DNA from: Spongospora subterranea f. sp. subterranea
Lineage: Eukaryota > Endomyxa: Phytomyxea > Phytomyxea > Plasmodiophorida
Direction: 5' to 3'
Length of the DNA: 64,000 nucleotides
NCBI GenBank assembly: GCA_049724395.1
Contig: JAUGWO010000008.1
Location: forward strand, 62,001-126,000
The notes under the pieces were generated by a model. The model was not told the origin of the DNA. It made no database searches and saw nothing but the letters and a program-made list of their open reading frames with translations. Positions within the stretch are counted from its first letter, which is position 1. Each line of letters begins with the position of its first letter. The translations under genes were made by a program, and so were the position numbers. Of the stretch, positions 24,237 to 35,556 are shown piece after piece.

Positions 24237-24343
24237 ATGTTATTTGTTGTAACGGCAAGTGCACCGGTATTAGTCAATATAAGTAAAAGAGTGGGACCGA
24301 ATCTTGGGTGCGCTAGCTCCATGCTGATGGTTGCATTTGTCTC

Positions 24344-24844
24344 TCAAACGACGTGATTCACTATGTAGTGGAGCTCGTTGTGCTTGTGCGCCCTAACGAT
24401 AACCTCTCCATCTTGATCCTTGATATGCAGAGTGTCGTCAATGACTACGCTTACCCCTTGATCGGTAAACGATTTCGTAACTAATAAAGTCTTGGTAATG
24501 CCCGGGACGAATAATACATTGTGAACAGCAATTGGTGGTTTGCAATGTATCGTCAGTGATCCTTGTCTGTATGCAGGTGATGTCTCGCCGTTGCTGCAAG
24601 TGATCATGATCGGGTCCTGTAGTGACCTGTGGTTGTGAAGTAAGTTCAAATCATTTGTCATGCTGACGTTAGCGCCACTATCGATGAGATAGGCACTTTT
24701 GATGGAGAACGTTCTGGCGGACGTACTGTGGAATCCTGTGAATTCCTGTTCTTTTTCGTCAGTAGTGGCCGTGTTGTTGACAGGACCGTTGTTCCTATAG
24801 TGCTTCTTTAAGTGTGGGTGCAATAACCAACATTCTTCGTTCAA
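24344..24844 (-). pseudogene. Ty1/copia protease region fragment
   Basis: The 166-codon frame contains SAYLIDSGANVSMTND, the copia aspartic-protease active site (DSGA), followed by VHNVLFVPGITKTLL, the usual strand before the GAG-pre-integrase domain. It is cut off from any gag or integrase and faces a plus-strand reverse transcriptase fragment, so it is an isolated piece. Confidence 0.8.
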
Positions 24845-24899
24845 ATGCGTTGATCGCCTGCAACGGGTGCATCAATGACATATAGCCACAAAGAAAGAA

Positions 24900-25459
24900 A
24901 AATTGGCATCGCACAAAGAGAACAATACTTGGACCCTCGTCGACTGCCCACGGAACGTGAAAACTATAAAATGCCGATGGATATTCACCCAGAAAAAAGG
25001 CAAAGATGCTACACTTACATACAAAGCCCGATTCGTTGCAAAAGGCTAGTCCAGAGTTATGGAACCGATTATCACGACACCTACTCCTCAGTACTCGCAC
25101 CCACATCGCTTCGCTTACTCATCTGCATCGCAGTGAACAAAAGCTGGAAGCTACACCAGAAGGACTTTACAACCGCTTACTTGAACGCATCCCTTCTCAC
25201 ACCTATTGACATTGAGCAACCGGAAGGGTTTGTCGAGCAGGGTGGCGGTATCATGACCAAGTACAAGGTTTGTTTACTCTCCAAAGCCCTCAACGGTTTG
25301 AAACAAGCTGGACGTGCTTGGCAAAACACATTATTTGACGTCATGGCTTCGCAAAACTACAAACAATCGATAAAGGAACCATGCATTTGGTTTCAATGTC
25401 ACAACAACCAACTTACCATGATAGGCATCTACGTCGACGACATACTCATCACTGGTTGA
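24900..25459 (+). pseudogene. Ty1/copia reverse transcriptase fragment
   Basis: The frame carries RT landmarks in order: RLVQSYGTDYHDTYSSV, DFTTAYLNA, ALNGLKQAGRAWQ and the catalytic IYVDDILITG, after which it stops. The N-terminal RT part and the rest of pol are missing from this strand; the RNase H tail reappears at 26088. It is probably one plus-strand element interrupted by other pieces. Confidence 0.8.
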
Positions 25460-25572
25460 CAACGAACTTGAAATCGAACGCATTTCCACAACACTTGGCA
25501 ACAACTTTAACTGAAGCATATTGGAGAACTGCAAGAATTCTAATGCTCTATAATCAATATGCATCAATAAGG

Positions 25573-26122
25573 TCAGTTGCCAACATGATTCGTAATGATG
25601 TCTGATCTTGTGTACCAAAGAAGAAGTCTCGTTGTAGTCGACTCCGATTTTTTGAGTGTATTCTTCAGCGACATAACATGCCTTGTGCTGCGTCTGTCCT
25701 GCTGCATCAGTTCTCTCGGTGAAAACCCACCTGCCGGTGATCGGCTTGATATCATCTGGTGCATTCACGAGCGTCCACGTCTGATTCTGCTCGTGAGCGG
25801 TCATTTCTTCAAACGCAGCTTGGTACCATTGCTGAGCCTCTGGAATCTTCATTGCTTCTTTGAACGATTTCGGTAGATCCTGACTAGTCGTGTTGTTGGT
25901 AGCATACACGAATTCGTCAATGATCTCCATTCGCTCATGACTGTCCTCATCTCGAGTTCGTTGTTGATCGGTGAATTGACTTTCATTAAATGTCACAGCG
26001 TGTCGAATAAAAATTCTTTTGTCGGCGAATCTTTGTAGCACGTAACCTTTTTGGTACCCAGAGGAAGATGCAATGCTTGTTTCTGAACGACTTATCGATG
26101 TTTGCCCAAGCAATACATCCAA
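25573..26122 (-). pseudogene. Ty1/copia integrase C-terminus and RT start, opposite strand
   Basis: The minus-strand frame begins with a short integrase-tail segment (QKGYVLQ, DKRIFIRHAVTFNE). It continues into the start of RT (PKSFKEAMKIPEAQQW, then WTLVNAPDDIKPITGRWVF and GVDYNETSS). It is interrupted before the catalytic motifs. It lies between two plus-strand copia pieces, giving a strand-alternating mosaic. Confidence 0.75.
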
Positions 26123-26349
26123 AGCTTCGTAAATTGCTGCTGAAAGACAATCAAGAAGCTATATTCATCAACAAGAACGATTGCTCCATTCGAAGATCAA
26201 AGCATATCGACATTCAGTATCACTACGTTCATGACATGATCAAGAAAAGGAGGATTGATGTACAATACGTCCAGACGAACGACATGATCGCAGATATACT
26301 GACGAAGCCATTAAACGAAAGAATATTCAAGAAGCTTAAAATTTTCTGA
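26088..26349 (+). pseudogene. Ty1/copia RNase H C-terminal fragment
   Basis: The frame reads LLKDNQEAIFINKND, RSKHIDIQYHYVHD and ADILTKPLN, the typical copia RNase H tail. It is truncated at its start and overlaps the end of the opposite-strand fragment. Confidence 0.8.
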
Positions 26350-26439
26350 CGAAGGATTGAACCCGCATTCTGTTAGGCAGGGAGCGTAACAGACTATGCA
26401 GCTCTAAATTGTTCATCTTCTGAAGACAGAAGTAAACCT

Positions 26440-26552
26440 CCAACCGTACGCAACGGGTTTGAACCTCATACCCGAATTTAATGGTAAGAATTGGGAAATT
26501 TTCAAAAGGAAACTGGAAACACAGTTTATTCGCATGGGCATCGAAACTTACT
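26440..26552 (+). pseudogene. Ty1/copia gag start fragment
   Basis: Encodes LIPEFNGKNWEIFKRKLETQ, closely similar to the minus-strand gag start at 28560-28659. A stop follows within 40 codons. Confidence 0.55.
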
Positions 26553-26861
26553 AACCTGGGGGTCGCGTACTCAGGTACAATACGATGTCTGGGTAAGTTA
26601 TCTTTCTCGGAGATGTAGAATCGGAGGCGCTGAAATTCTGGTCGAATCGGAAGGTCTGCGGTCGTGTTGTTGTCGGTCAACAGTAAATACCGATGCGTCT
26701 CTTCTCGCGACTTGCTTTCAGATAAAGGGGTTCAATTTCCCCTACCTGAAATATTTGTCAACTTTGCTCTTTGAATTGGCAAAGATGGGACTGTACCCTT
26801 AATAAATCGCTGCGAAGGTCAAGAGGTTCTGATGCAAAGCTTGTTTTTGAATCAGAAAGAG

Positions 26862-27294
26862 TTACAAATCTTCATGTTGACACAGCCCTTTTCGTGGCGG
26901 CGTACCACGTCGATGATGCTTCAGTTCGAAGAGTCGGTCGCCGCATCTGATGGCAGCCGCGATGAGCCCGTGCAAGTCGGACGATTTTGGGCAGGTCAAT
27001 AGAAGTTCTTTCTCCTCCTCGTTGAGGCTTTTACGGAATTGATGCTTCGCCGCCGCCCCATCCCAATCCGCAGCGCCCGTCGGCAACTGAAAACTCGCTG
27101 CCGTACGTGACAAAAAGTCGGCGACCCTGGCGTAAAATTTTCAATCGCCTGGCTGCGGTAGTGGTCTTGTTGGGGTCGTCAAACCTGGTGCGTAAGGCTT
27201 GAACGAACTTTGGAGGACCTTGAAGCAACGGTCCTGCCGTTCGAATATCGGCGAGAACCACAACAGAGCATTCCCTTTCAGGAGTCAACATCAC
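26862..27294 (-). pseudogene. Ty3/gypsy gag fragment
   Basis: Two overlapping minus-strand frames together carry the retrotransposon gag core: PPKFVQALRTRFDDPNKTT then RRLKILRQGRRLFVTY (27294-27110), shifting to FRKSLNEEEKELLLTCPKSS and LIAAAIRCGDRLFE (27110-26870). One frameshift. No zinc knuckle or pol is attached. Confidence 0.65.
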
Positions 27295-27895
27295 CTTGTC
27301 GGCATCCGCAGCGTTCCGGTGAGTTCACTTTCTTCTTGTCTAATGGATATAAATCTGTGAACGGCTCAAGTCATAATTGAACTCGTGGCTCTCAATCTCT
27401 TTCAGATCCTAAATAAAATCTAAGGCACAGAAGTTGCTGTCTGTATCGCCGAAATTGGGTATATTTCCACCTAACGATGACAGAGGCATTAAGCTCCGTT
27501 TCGGTGCCAGGACCCCAGGACCTGCGGTCATTGTGAATAGAAACTGCAGCAATCGTTCGATTTTCGCTGCCGATCCAACCGACCGACTACGACGTCTAAC
27601 TGATCATGCAGCATGTGTGAGAACTGTTCCGATAATGCCCTTTCGTCCTCTGGCGTCATGTTCCAGAGCTGGGACTCTAGGCCTTGGACTGTGTGAGAAG
27701 GTTCCAAGTCTATACAATGTCTATGCTGGATTCGATACCGGTTCCATATCTGGGGGGAGTGGGTGTTGATCACGATGGGTTGCACCATGGTAGGGCTTCA
27801 TCTTCTTCTGATTTGGTGCTGATACATTTCCTGCAGTTCAACCGATATTGATTAACCAGCATCTAGGGTGATTTTGACGTTTTATTATATATATA
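27295..27895. other. No gene recognised
   Basis: A minus-strand frame of 86 codons (27528-27788) may be a further retroelement piece but shows no diagnostic motif. A TATATATA run directly precedes tRNA copy 3. Confidence 0.35.
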
Positions 27896-27967
27896 TCCGA
27901 TATAGTATAGGGGTCAGTATATGCGTCTTTCACATGCAAGACCGGGGTTCGAGTCCCCGTATCGGAA
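27896..27967 (+). tRNA. trnE-TTC: tRNA-Glu (anticodon TTC), copy 3
   Basis: Identical to the other tRNA-Glu copies, preceded by an AT-rich run and followed by TTTTTT. It sits within ~50 bp of a minus-strand copia protease fragment. Confidence 0.95.
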
Positions 27968-27989
27968 TATTTTTTCGATTTTGCAGTTT

Positions 27990-28270
27990 CTGGAACCTTG
28001 TACGTAATGTTCTGCGCTTCCGATTCTTACACAAGCAGAATTTTTATGTTTGTGAGGTACTGTACGCATCACTTTCCACCGAATAAGGATCGACTGTTCA
28101 TTAGTCATTGCACTCACGTTTGCGCCGCTGTCCATCAGAAAGGAATGGCATCGCTCCTGTTCCCATGTGGTGCATGGAATACAGTGAATTCTGTCTCTTC
28201 GACGAGATCTGTCTAACGCTTTCGTGCAGATTGCTAATTCTCCTAAGCTTTGTCGTATGTACGATTTCAT
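27990..28270 (-). pseudogene. Ty1/copia protease fragment
   Basis: Encodes FLMDSGANVSAMTNEQS, the copia protease site. The open frame then runs antisense through the tRNA. It is a small relic with no flanking gag-pol continuity. Confidence 0.6.
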
Positions 28271-28299
28271 CGACTCCCTGGGCGTCTGGAGACCCTATT

Positions 28300-28659
28300 T
28301 ACCATCGTGGGACTTGACACTTATTACCTACACAATCCCCAAGCAACAAAATCCGAAACGACAAACTGGCCACATTCCGCTGTTTCGTCATATTTTTTCT
28401 TTCAAACGGCTCCAAGTTTAGCAAGTGGTTGCACATTTCGCCGATTTGCTTAAACTGCATTGGGTTAGGCACATTGTTATCTCGCTGTGGCCAGTTTGTC
28501 GTTTTGGATTTCGTGGAGCATGTTTTTGCTTGGGAAATTGTATAGGTAAGTGTCAATTCCCATGATGGTAAATTGGGTCTCCAGTTTTCTTTTGAATTCT
28601 TCCCTGTTGAATCCGTCGAACTGGGGAATCAGTTTTATGCCGGTGTTATATTGAGACAA
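28300..28659 (-). pseudogene. Ty1/copia gag fragment, folded on itself
   Basis: The frame 28659-28480 reads LIPQFDGFNREEFKRKLETQ, FTIMGIDTYLYN and NDKLATAR. A plus-strand partner segment at 28311-28380 is an inverted, diverged copy of 28485-28562, so this gag piece forms an inverted repeat. Confidence 0.6.
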
Positions 28660-28994
28660 GTTGACTTCTTCCGTCAGCCCATGTACTGTCTGATCATATT
28701 GGGCTGCTTGTCCATTATCGTTAGAATCGACGGTTTGTCATCGGCTGGAAGCCATTGTTTCGCGTCGTTTGCTCTTCGCCATCTTGTCTTGAGAGTTATG
28801 GGACTCTTAATCTTTTAAGCGATAGCGGTAGATAATGGTAGGTGGTTATGTAGTAAAGATAATGAGTGGTTTTAAGAAGTGATTGTATTATCATTGACGA
28901 TGTGTATATGACAAGTAATTGAATCCTGCCTATCAACGGCTCATCGTGAATAAGTTGATGATTGAAATATCGCATTCCAGATAATCAATATATA
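28660..28994. other. No gene recognised
   Basis: Spacer between the gag fragment and tRNA copy 4, ending in a TATATAT run. Confidence 0.35.
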
Positions 28995-29066
28995 TCCGAT
29001 ATAGTATAGGGGTCAGTATATGCGTCTTTCACATGCAAGACCGGGGTTCGAGTCCCCGTATCGGAA
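28995..29066 (+). tRNA. trnE-TTC: tRNA-Glu (anticodon TTC), copy 4
   Basis: Identical 72-nt tRNA-Glu, followed by TTATTTTTT. Its upstream AT-rich context resembles copy 3. Confidence 0.95.
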
Positions 29067-30585
29067 CTTATTTTTTCTGTCTTGCTATAATTAAGTCTGC
29101 ACATGTTTCATTCCAATTGTTCAGGGAAGGCTGAAATTTTTTGTTCAATTGCGGGATTCTGTGATCTTTTTCAACTCGACCCGCGTTGAAAACATCGATT
29201 TGATCTCCAATCGTATCTGCAGAATATGAAAACCAATCCCATAGCTTAACACATTTCTTCCTATCACTCCATGTGTTTGTACAACACGTCAAGTTTGAGT
29301 TCACGCCTTTGCTCATTTTTTAATATTGCCGTTGAGCGAAACCCTTTGAAAAATGAAGAACTACGAAGTTAAGTCGCAACCTACACCATATGTTGTTGAG
29401 AGTATCGCATTAAAAATTTTTCTGCTGTTTCTGGCGCACGATGGTGTTCATTTTGTGGAACTGGTTATATTTTGTTGACGTGCGCTGGAAGCAATCTAAT
29501 CCCTTGGTTGTTTCGTTGGTGGTGCCACCAGAGATAGAATCGAACGGAGCAGCAGCTCGTGGCTAGTTTCCTGAGGAGTACCACCCAATCTTGATGAGTC
29601 TGGCCAATCCAGCCGTCTGGAGCACTTGCGTGGATAGCATGAAATGGCCCATCCTCCGGTGTCGAACTGAGTGAGCTTGTCGACCAAGTTTTCTTTCTTG
29701 TACTGTTGTTTAGTTTGCTTTGAGCTCAGGTCGAATCTTCACTGTTGGATTGCGCTTCCTATCTGGTCATGGTAAGGTGAATTATCAGTTTGATTGCTTT
29801 TCCTCGGTTATGCAGTTTTAGGCGTTAACCTGTCTGTAAGTTGAGAATCGGTGATGGGCTTCAAAATTTAGGGTTTGACAGCCAAAACAAGATTATTCAA
29901 TGGCAACACCGTTGTACTTGACCGGAATAATCGGAAGCTTCAAACATTATTCTACTAACTGTGGAATGACAACTTGGTCCCCAGACGCACTCAGGTCATC
30001 GGTCACCTTTTGGACCAATAAAAAATAGATAGCGATATATCGTATCTGCCGTCATCAAGCGCCATTGGCCGAACACAATCTCAGGCTAATCAAGGGAGAG
30101 CCGTCATGTTCGTTTCAATTCCTTACAACAACATAGGAATCAGCAGTCTTTCTATTCTAATTTTGCTTTAGCGTCCGAATGATAGTACTTCACTCTTTCG
30201 TCGATATTTTAGGCGCTATGATCCACATAGCACATAAATCTAAGTCATCAAGAGGAGAAGACCTAGATCACAAATTTATCCGTTCCATCTTCCCAATTAT
30301 ATCTCAGCTCATACTAGCAGCAATACGTATTGAAATGAATCCGCCAACTTAGAAACCTTGCTTCAGTTCGATCTGGGCGTTCATGCTTTCGTTGATATAA
30401 GAACGCAACCCCAACGTCGCCTTCAACAGGCATCACATGGTCTACGAAAATCAGTAGAACATCAAAGCATGCACATTCCATAATCGCGGTGTCCGCCACT
30501 GTCTTGTACGCTGTCTACGCTGTCTACGCTGTCTACGCTGTAATGAATAAACTGATATACGAGTACTGTATATATTTATCTTCTA
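29067..30585. other. 1.5 kb without a recognised gene; short tandem repeat
   Basis: Only short frames; the 82-codon frame 29068-29316 (minus) has no recognised motif. A 9-bp unit (CTGTCTACG) is repeated about three to four times near 30509-30540, just before the copia gag start. Part of this could be the 5' LTR of the following element, but I could not find a matching 3' copy. Confidence 0.35.
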
Positions 30586-33500
30586 TTGTTTGTACAGATT
30601 AAGAGTCCCAGCTGTCACATGAGCGAGAAAGACCGGGCGCTAGTCCCACTATTTGACGGAAGTAACTTCCAGCAATGGCGCCATCGAATGGCGAACCTTC
30701 TCATAGAAAAGGATCTAGATGAGGTAACGGGCATCGACCCCAAAACCTTAATGCCGACATTGGAGGCACCGAGCATCACATTCAAAAAGAAGGAGACGGA
30801 GACTGTGGTAGACTACAGTCGCCAGGATAGAAAGGCACGCGCTGCCATCCAGCATCGGGTCAGCGACAATGTCCTCACCATCATCCAAGGCTGCGAGACA
30901 GCTCACCAGACATGGGCGCTGCTCCATTCAACCTACTGAGAACATCGATGGCGGCCATCGTCGCAGCCCAAGGACCACAATAAGTCCATGCAGGACTACA
31001 TCGCAGAAGTCCAGCGAAATTGCCGTTCCTTGACCGACACAGGGATGACATTGGAGTCCCTTCCTGTCGCCATTCTTCTAGCAAATCTCGATGGGGACTA
31101 CGCCGCGGTGACATCCGCCCTGGACACCCTGGAAAAGGTATTGATGGACAAGGCATCAACAATGCTTTTAAACGCAGAAATCGCCCACAAGGCCGAATAT
31201 GTTCCCCCCATACACGCTTCAGTGGCGCAAGAGCTTGAACAACTCCTGTCGCAAGTCGCCGCACTTGCAGTCAGATCAAATCGTCGACGATTGTTCAACG
31301 GGAGGCCATGCTCCGTTCATGGACCATTCTCTGTCCACACCGACCAGGATTGTCGAAGCCAACCGCACGCCAATAAACAGCCATACTCCTCCTACTCTTC
31401 CGCCCTGTTTTCAACTTCTCCACCAGAATTGCGTCGTTTCTACATCGACTCCGGAGCCGGCAGGCATTTGGATTTTGACCGCAAAGCAATGTCTCAATAC
31501 ACTGCAGCTTTGGGACCGGAAATTCAGTTGGGTGACGATACAGCAATCGCGTAGAAGGGCTCGGCTCCAGCCACATTGACCTTGCCACTGGTCCAGGATT
31601 TCTCACCAACGTGCTCCACGTGCCCAAGCTTGCCAAGAAACTGCTCTCCGTTGGCCAAAGCACTGACACTGGACTAAAATTCTGGTTTGACAAAAACTCT
31701 TCGTCACCCAACTGAATTTCCGGTCCCAAAGCTGCAGTGTATTGAGACATTGCTTTGCGGTCAAAATCCAAATGCCTGCCGGCTCCGGAGTCGATGTAGA
31801 AACGACGCAATTCTGGTGGAGAAGTTGAAAACAGGGCGGAAGAGTAGGAGGAGTATGGCTGTTTATTGGCGTGCGGTTGGCTTCGACAATCCTGGTCGGT
31901 GTGGACAGAGAATGGTCCATGAACGGAGCATGGCCTCCCGTTGAACAATCGTCGACGATTTGATCTGACTGCAAGTGCGGCGACTTGCGACAGGAGTCGT
32001 TCAAGCTCTTGCGCCACTGAAGCGTGTATGGGGAACATATTCGGCCTTGTGGGCGATTTCTGCGTTTAAAAGCATTGTTGATGCCTTGTCCATCGATACC
32101 TATGTTTGTGATGACGATGCTGCAATTTCTGAAGTCAGATCGGATACTGTCTCTATCAGAGACTCCACACAAAACCGGACCGAACCTGAAATCTTGGTAT
32201 TGGACGAATCTGATAGTGGTGACTCTGACTACCACGACGTACAAGCAGAGCCAACCGAAGTTGACCTTAATCGGCGGCACTCCACTCGCAATCGAGCACC
32301 TATCGATCGCTTCACCCCCGTCCTCATTGCTGACACGTTTGACAAATACCCACGTTTGTCACTTGAAGGCGTGTGATGTCCCAATTCCTACATCCTTCAA
32401 GGGGGCGTTATCTTGTGAATATGCAGGCCATTGGCTCGATGCTGCCCACACAGAGTTGAAAACACTACAGCGATTCGGAACATTCAAATTGTCAAAGCTC
32501 CCCCCAGGCCGAAAAGCCATCGATTGCAAGTTCGTTTTCGTTTTTAATGTGAAGCCCCGACCAGATGGAACAATCTTGAAATTTAAAGCTCGACTGGTGG
32601 CAAAATGATTTTCCCAGAGACCCGGTTTAGATTATAACGAAACCTTCTCTCCAGTGGCTCACGCCGAATCGTTTCGAGCAATCTTGGCGATTGCAGCTCA
32701 GCATAACCTCCACCTCCGCCAAGTTGACATCGTGGGCGCTTTCCTCAATGGTGTGTTAGAAGAGGAGCTTTACATGAAGCAACCAGAAGAGTTTGTCCAA
32801 CCGGGACAGACAACCTTGTTTTGAGGCGATTTATGGCCTTAAGCAAGCCGGTAGGGTTTGGAACACGCAACTCCACAATTTCCTAACCACAAGGCTGAAG
32901 TTTGTCCAAACCAAGGCCGACCCATGTGTCTATACGATCAATGATGGCGCCAAATACCCGGTTCTAGCCATCCACGTAGACGACATGTTGCTAGCCCACA
33001 ACTGTAAGGAATTTTCAGACAATATCGTCAGGTTGCTATCACAACAATTCGAAATAACTGACATCGGAAATCCGACCCTCCTGCTCAGAATGAGAGTGAC
33101 ACGAGACGGTGATACAGGCTTAATTACCATTGACCAAGCATCATGAAACTCTTGCCAGGTTTCAAATGACCGAATCCAAAGCCAGCTCCACTCCCCATCA
33201 ACCGAACCTACACCTTTCCAAGGACATTTGCCCCAAAACCAATGAAGACCTCGATGAGATGAAAGACATTCCCTTCAAGGATCTAGTTGGATCACTCCTT
33301 TGGCTTGCGACGAATACGCGGCCAGACATTGCTCAAGCAGTCGGATCACTTTGCCGGTTCGCCTCAAATCCTGTAAAACAGTACTGGACCGCTGCCAAGC
33401 GAGTGCTTCGTTACCTGAGTACTACTCAAGAGTTCGGTATTCGTTAAGTGCATGATGAGACATATCCGGATATGGTAGCGTATTCAGATAGTGATTGGGC

Positions 33501-33732
33501 GAACTGGACCGATACCCGAAGGTCAACAACCGGCTACATACTTATGTATGCCGGAGGTCCGATCTCATGGAAGTCAAAATTACAGAAAACAGAAGGGACA
33601 TCGTCTGTCACAGCGGAATATCAAGCACTATATGACACTACTCGTGCGTGTAAATGGATACGTCAATCATTTGAGGAGATTGGGTACCCCATTCGAAGTA
33701 GCCGCGCATCACGAACCCTACCGTTAATTTAA
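30586..33732 (+). mobile_element. Degenerate Ty1/copia retrotransposon with an internal palindrome
   Basis: Gag (30586-31200, one stop at 30939) has LVPLFDGSNFQQWRHRM and a C-terminal gag helix region. The protease site RFYIDSGAGRHLDFD is at about 31440. Integrase is replaced by an inverted copy of the gag-protease junction. RT-RNase H resumes near 32400 with IDCKFVFVFNVKPRPDG, DIVGAFLNGVL, AIYGLKQAGRVWN, IHVDDMLLAH, WLATNTRPDIAQAVG and SDSDWANWTDTRRSTTGY. Stops and frameshifts occur at about 32607, 32824, 33145 and 33447. It is non-autonomous. No LTR pair was identified. Confidence 0.8.
31143..32095. repeat. Near-identical inverted repeat inside the copia element (arms ~395 bp)
   Basis: Left arm 31143-31538 and right arm 31701-32095 are reverse complements with only a few differences (for example a shorter C-run and AACAACTCC versus AACGACTCC). 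Both encode the same gag-protease segment in opposite directions. The 162-bp spacer continues the protease frame. Confidence 0.92.
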
Positions 33733-34299
33733 ATTCAACTTTCATCTAATACGCTTCTTCAATAGCGATGAATTCATGATTTGATATTGCCGGTTGAAAA
33801 TATGTACTTTTATCACCCTGCCGGTAGCACGTGCCGGGTATTGAAGGTATCTTACCGTACCTTGCCGAGGCCTAGCTGCAGCTTCAGGCCAAACCACTAG
33901 AACGTGCAGTGATACTGTCTGCATGTGCATTTCAGTGTTTGAATGAATTGAGCAAGCAAAAGTAAGCGAACAGAACAGAAACTGATATCGTCAATAAAAA
34001 AAATTACATCATGAGAGATGCTATTACCGCATCAGAGGGTCGAACCTATGGAAGTCACAACAGTTCTGAATCAACACGAACAGAATCTTATTCTGAACGT
34101 CATTTCATACTTTGCAGATAATGATATATGAAGAAGGTCGCCGACAATGCAAGGTTATTTTGATGCCCGAAGCGTAAATGGCCTGTAATCACTGTCACTG
34201 GAGCTGAAACATATGAGATAATCAGTAACAGGTCCAGTGATGGGAATTTCTTCGGCCTGGCACGTGTCGGGCTTGACGTCTTCCTCACAGCCGTGAAAC
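33733..34299. other. No gene recognised
   Basis: Downstream flank of the copia element. No 3' LTR was detected by eye. Confidence 0.35.
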
Positions 34300-34760
34300 T
34301 GATGTGACCTTGTGGCGAAATGGCATCCTGATAGAGGTCATATTGGGGGCCTCGACGTTTGACTCCATTTCGGCATTGGCAACTCAACAAATTACAACGA
34401 TTCTTGTTGAAGACCATCTCTTTCGGACCCGCATCGCATGCGGCGCACTGAAAACTGGAAAAGTTAAACCCCAATCCATCATTAAACCTACATACTTGAT
34501 TATCGAGTACTGGAAAAATCGGTCGAGATGGCGATCGGACGAGATTGTGGTCGAAACAGGTTTGATGATGGTGAAATTGGACGGAAGGTCATCCTCAGAG
34601 AGGTTCTGTACGTTCCGACGGGGTTATTTTCAGTGAGCGCCACTTGCGATGCAGGTGCGTTAGGAGTGGTCTTCGACAAGGATCAAAATAATCTTCACAT
34701 CAACGGTTCCGTCGAGGAGACCGCGAGCCCCATGCCAACTGTACAAGGTTAAGCTGGCAA
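34300..34760. pseudogene. Copia GAG-pre-integrase region relic present in both orientations
   Basis: Plus strand 34580-34740 reads ILREVLYVPTGLFSVSA then CDAGALGVVFDKDQNNLHIN, typical of the strand after the copia protease. Minus strand 34460-34370 reads a diverged version (FQCAACDAG, then EMVFNKNRCNL). The two are inverted copies with clear divergence. Confidence 0.55.
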
Positions 34761-35297
34761 ATGTCGAAATCGAGTCAAATGTCGAGGCCGCGAATATGAC
34801 CGCTGCGAGACTTGAGAAAGATATAGTCCGCGACAAAGTCGCATCAGTTTCATGGCTGTGAGGATGTCAAGCACGACACTCTGAAAGGCCGAGTGATTCA
34901 ACAATAGGATTTCGGTATTTATCGCCGCCGGTAAATTCCACCACTCGTTTCTCGTCGTTTCTTGACACGAAACCTCTCCAGAATTCCATCACTGATCATC
35001 TCCAACATAGTTCCAATGGATCTGAATCAGGTAACTCAAAACTGTTTGGGATAGGTTCGAGCCGATGATGCGGTAAAGCATCTCTCATGATGCAATTTCT
35101 TAATTGGACGTATAAGTTTTGGTTCTGTTGGTTTACCTTTGCCTGCATGCATCTGCAGTCACGCTTGTATTCCCTCTGCAAGAAATTTGGAAACTACAGC
35201 TGTGAGCTCTAGAGGCTTGGCCTGCAGGCTTGGCTAACATGCAGAGCTGTAGTACCTGTCATCTCGGTCCGGTTTGCCAAGTGCCATGTGCGTGAGG
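34761..35297. other. Intergenic upstream of U2 copy B
   Basis: No gene recognised. The last ~130 bases share patches with the region upstream of U2 copy C. Confidence 0.4.
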
Positions 35298-35336
35298 GGT
35301 CCCATAATACAGTGTTCAATGTTCATCCGTATATAA
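35298..35336 (+). promoter_or_regulatory. U2 copy B upstream element plus TATA box
   Basis: GGTCCCATAA (ending 35307) and TATATAA (35330-35336) are separated by 22 nt, as in the other two U2 genes. Confidence 0.75.
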
Positions 35337-35362
35337 ACTTACGATGTGACCCGGTTCAGGTC

Positions 35363-35556
35363 AACCTTCTCGGCCTTTTGGCTAAGATCAAGTGTAGTAT
35401 CTGTTCTAGAACTCGTGATAAAGTTCTTGTTCCCACTGGGAACACTTTCACGACTATTTTTGATACCGGTTCGTTTGTGGCTCTGGCTTGCCATCCACAC
35501 GGGCGCACGTGATCTCTGCATTGCACTACAGCAGAGTGTCGCGGGTGCTCAATAAC
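35363..35556 (+). ncRNA. U2: U2 spliceosomal snRNA, copy B
   Basis: Same U2 sequence as copy A: stem I, GTAGTA branch-recognition site, ATTTTTGA Sm-type site and 3' stem-loops. Homology to the other copies ends at GCTCAATAAC. Inner sequence looks identical by eye, and the promoter block resembles copy C more than copy A. Confidence 0.93.

Noticed and set aside
30586-30700. 5' LTR ending just before the copia gag at 30.59 kb
   Set aside because: No matching 3' copy was found after 33.73 kb, so an LTR could not be supported.
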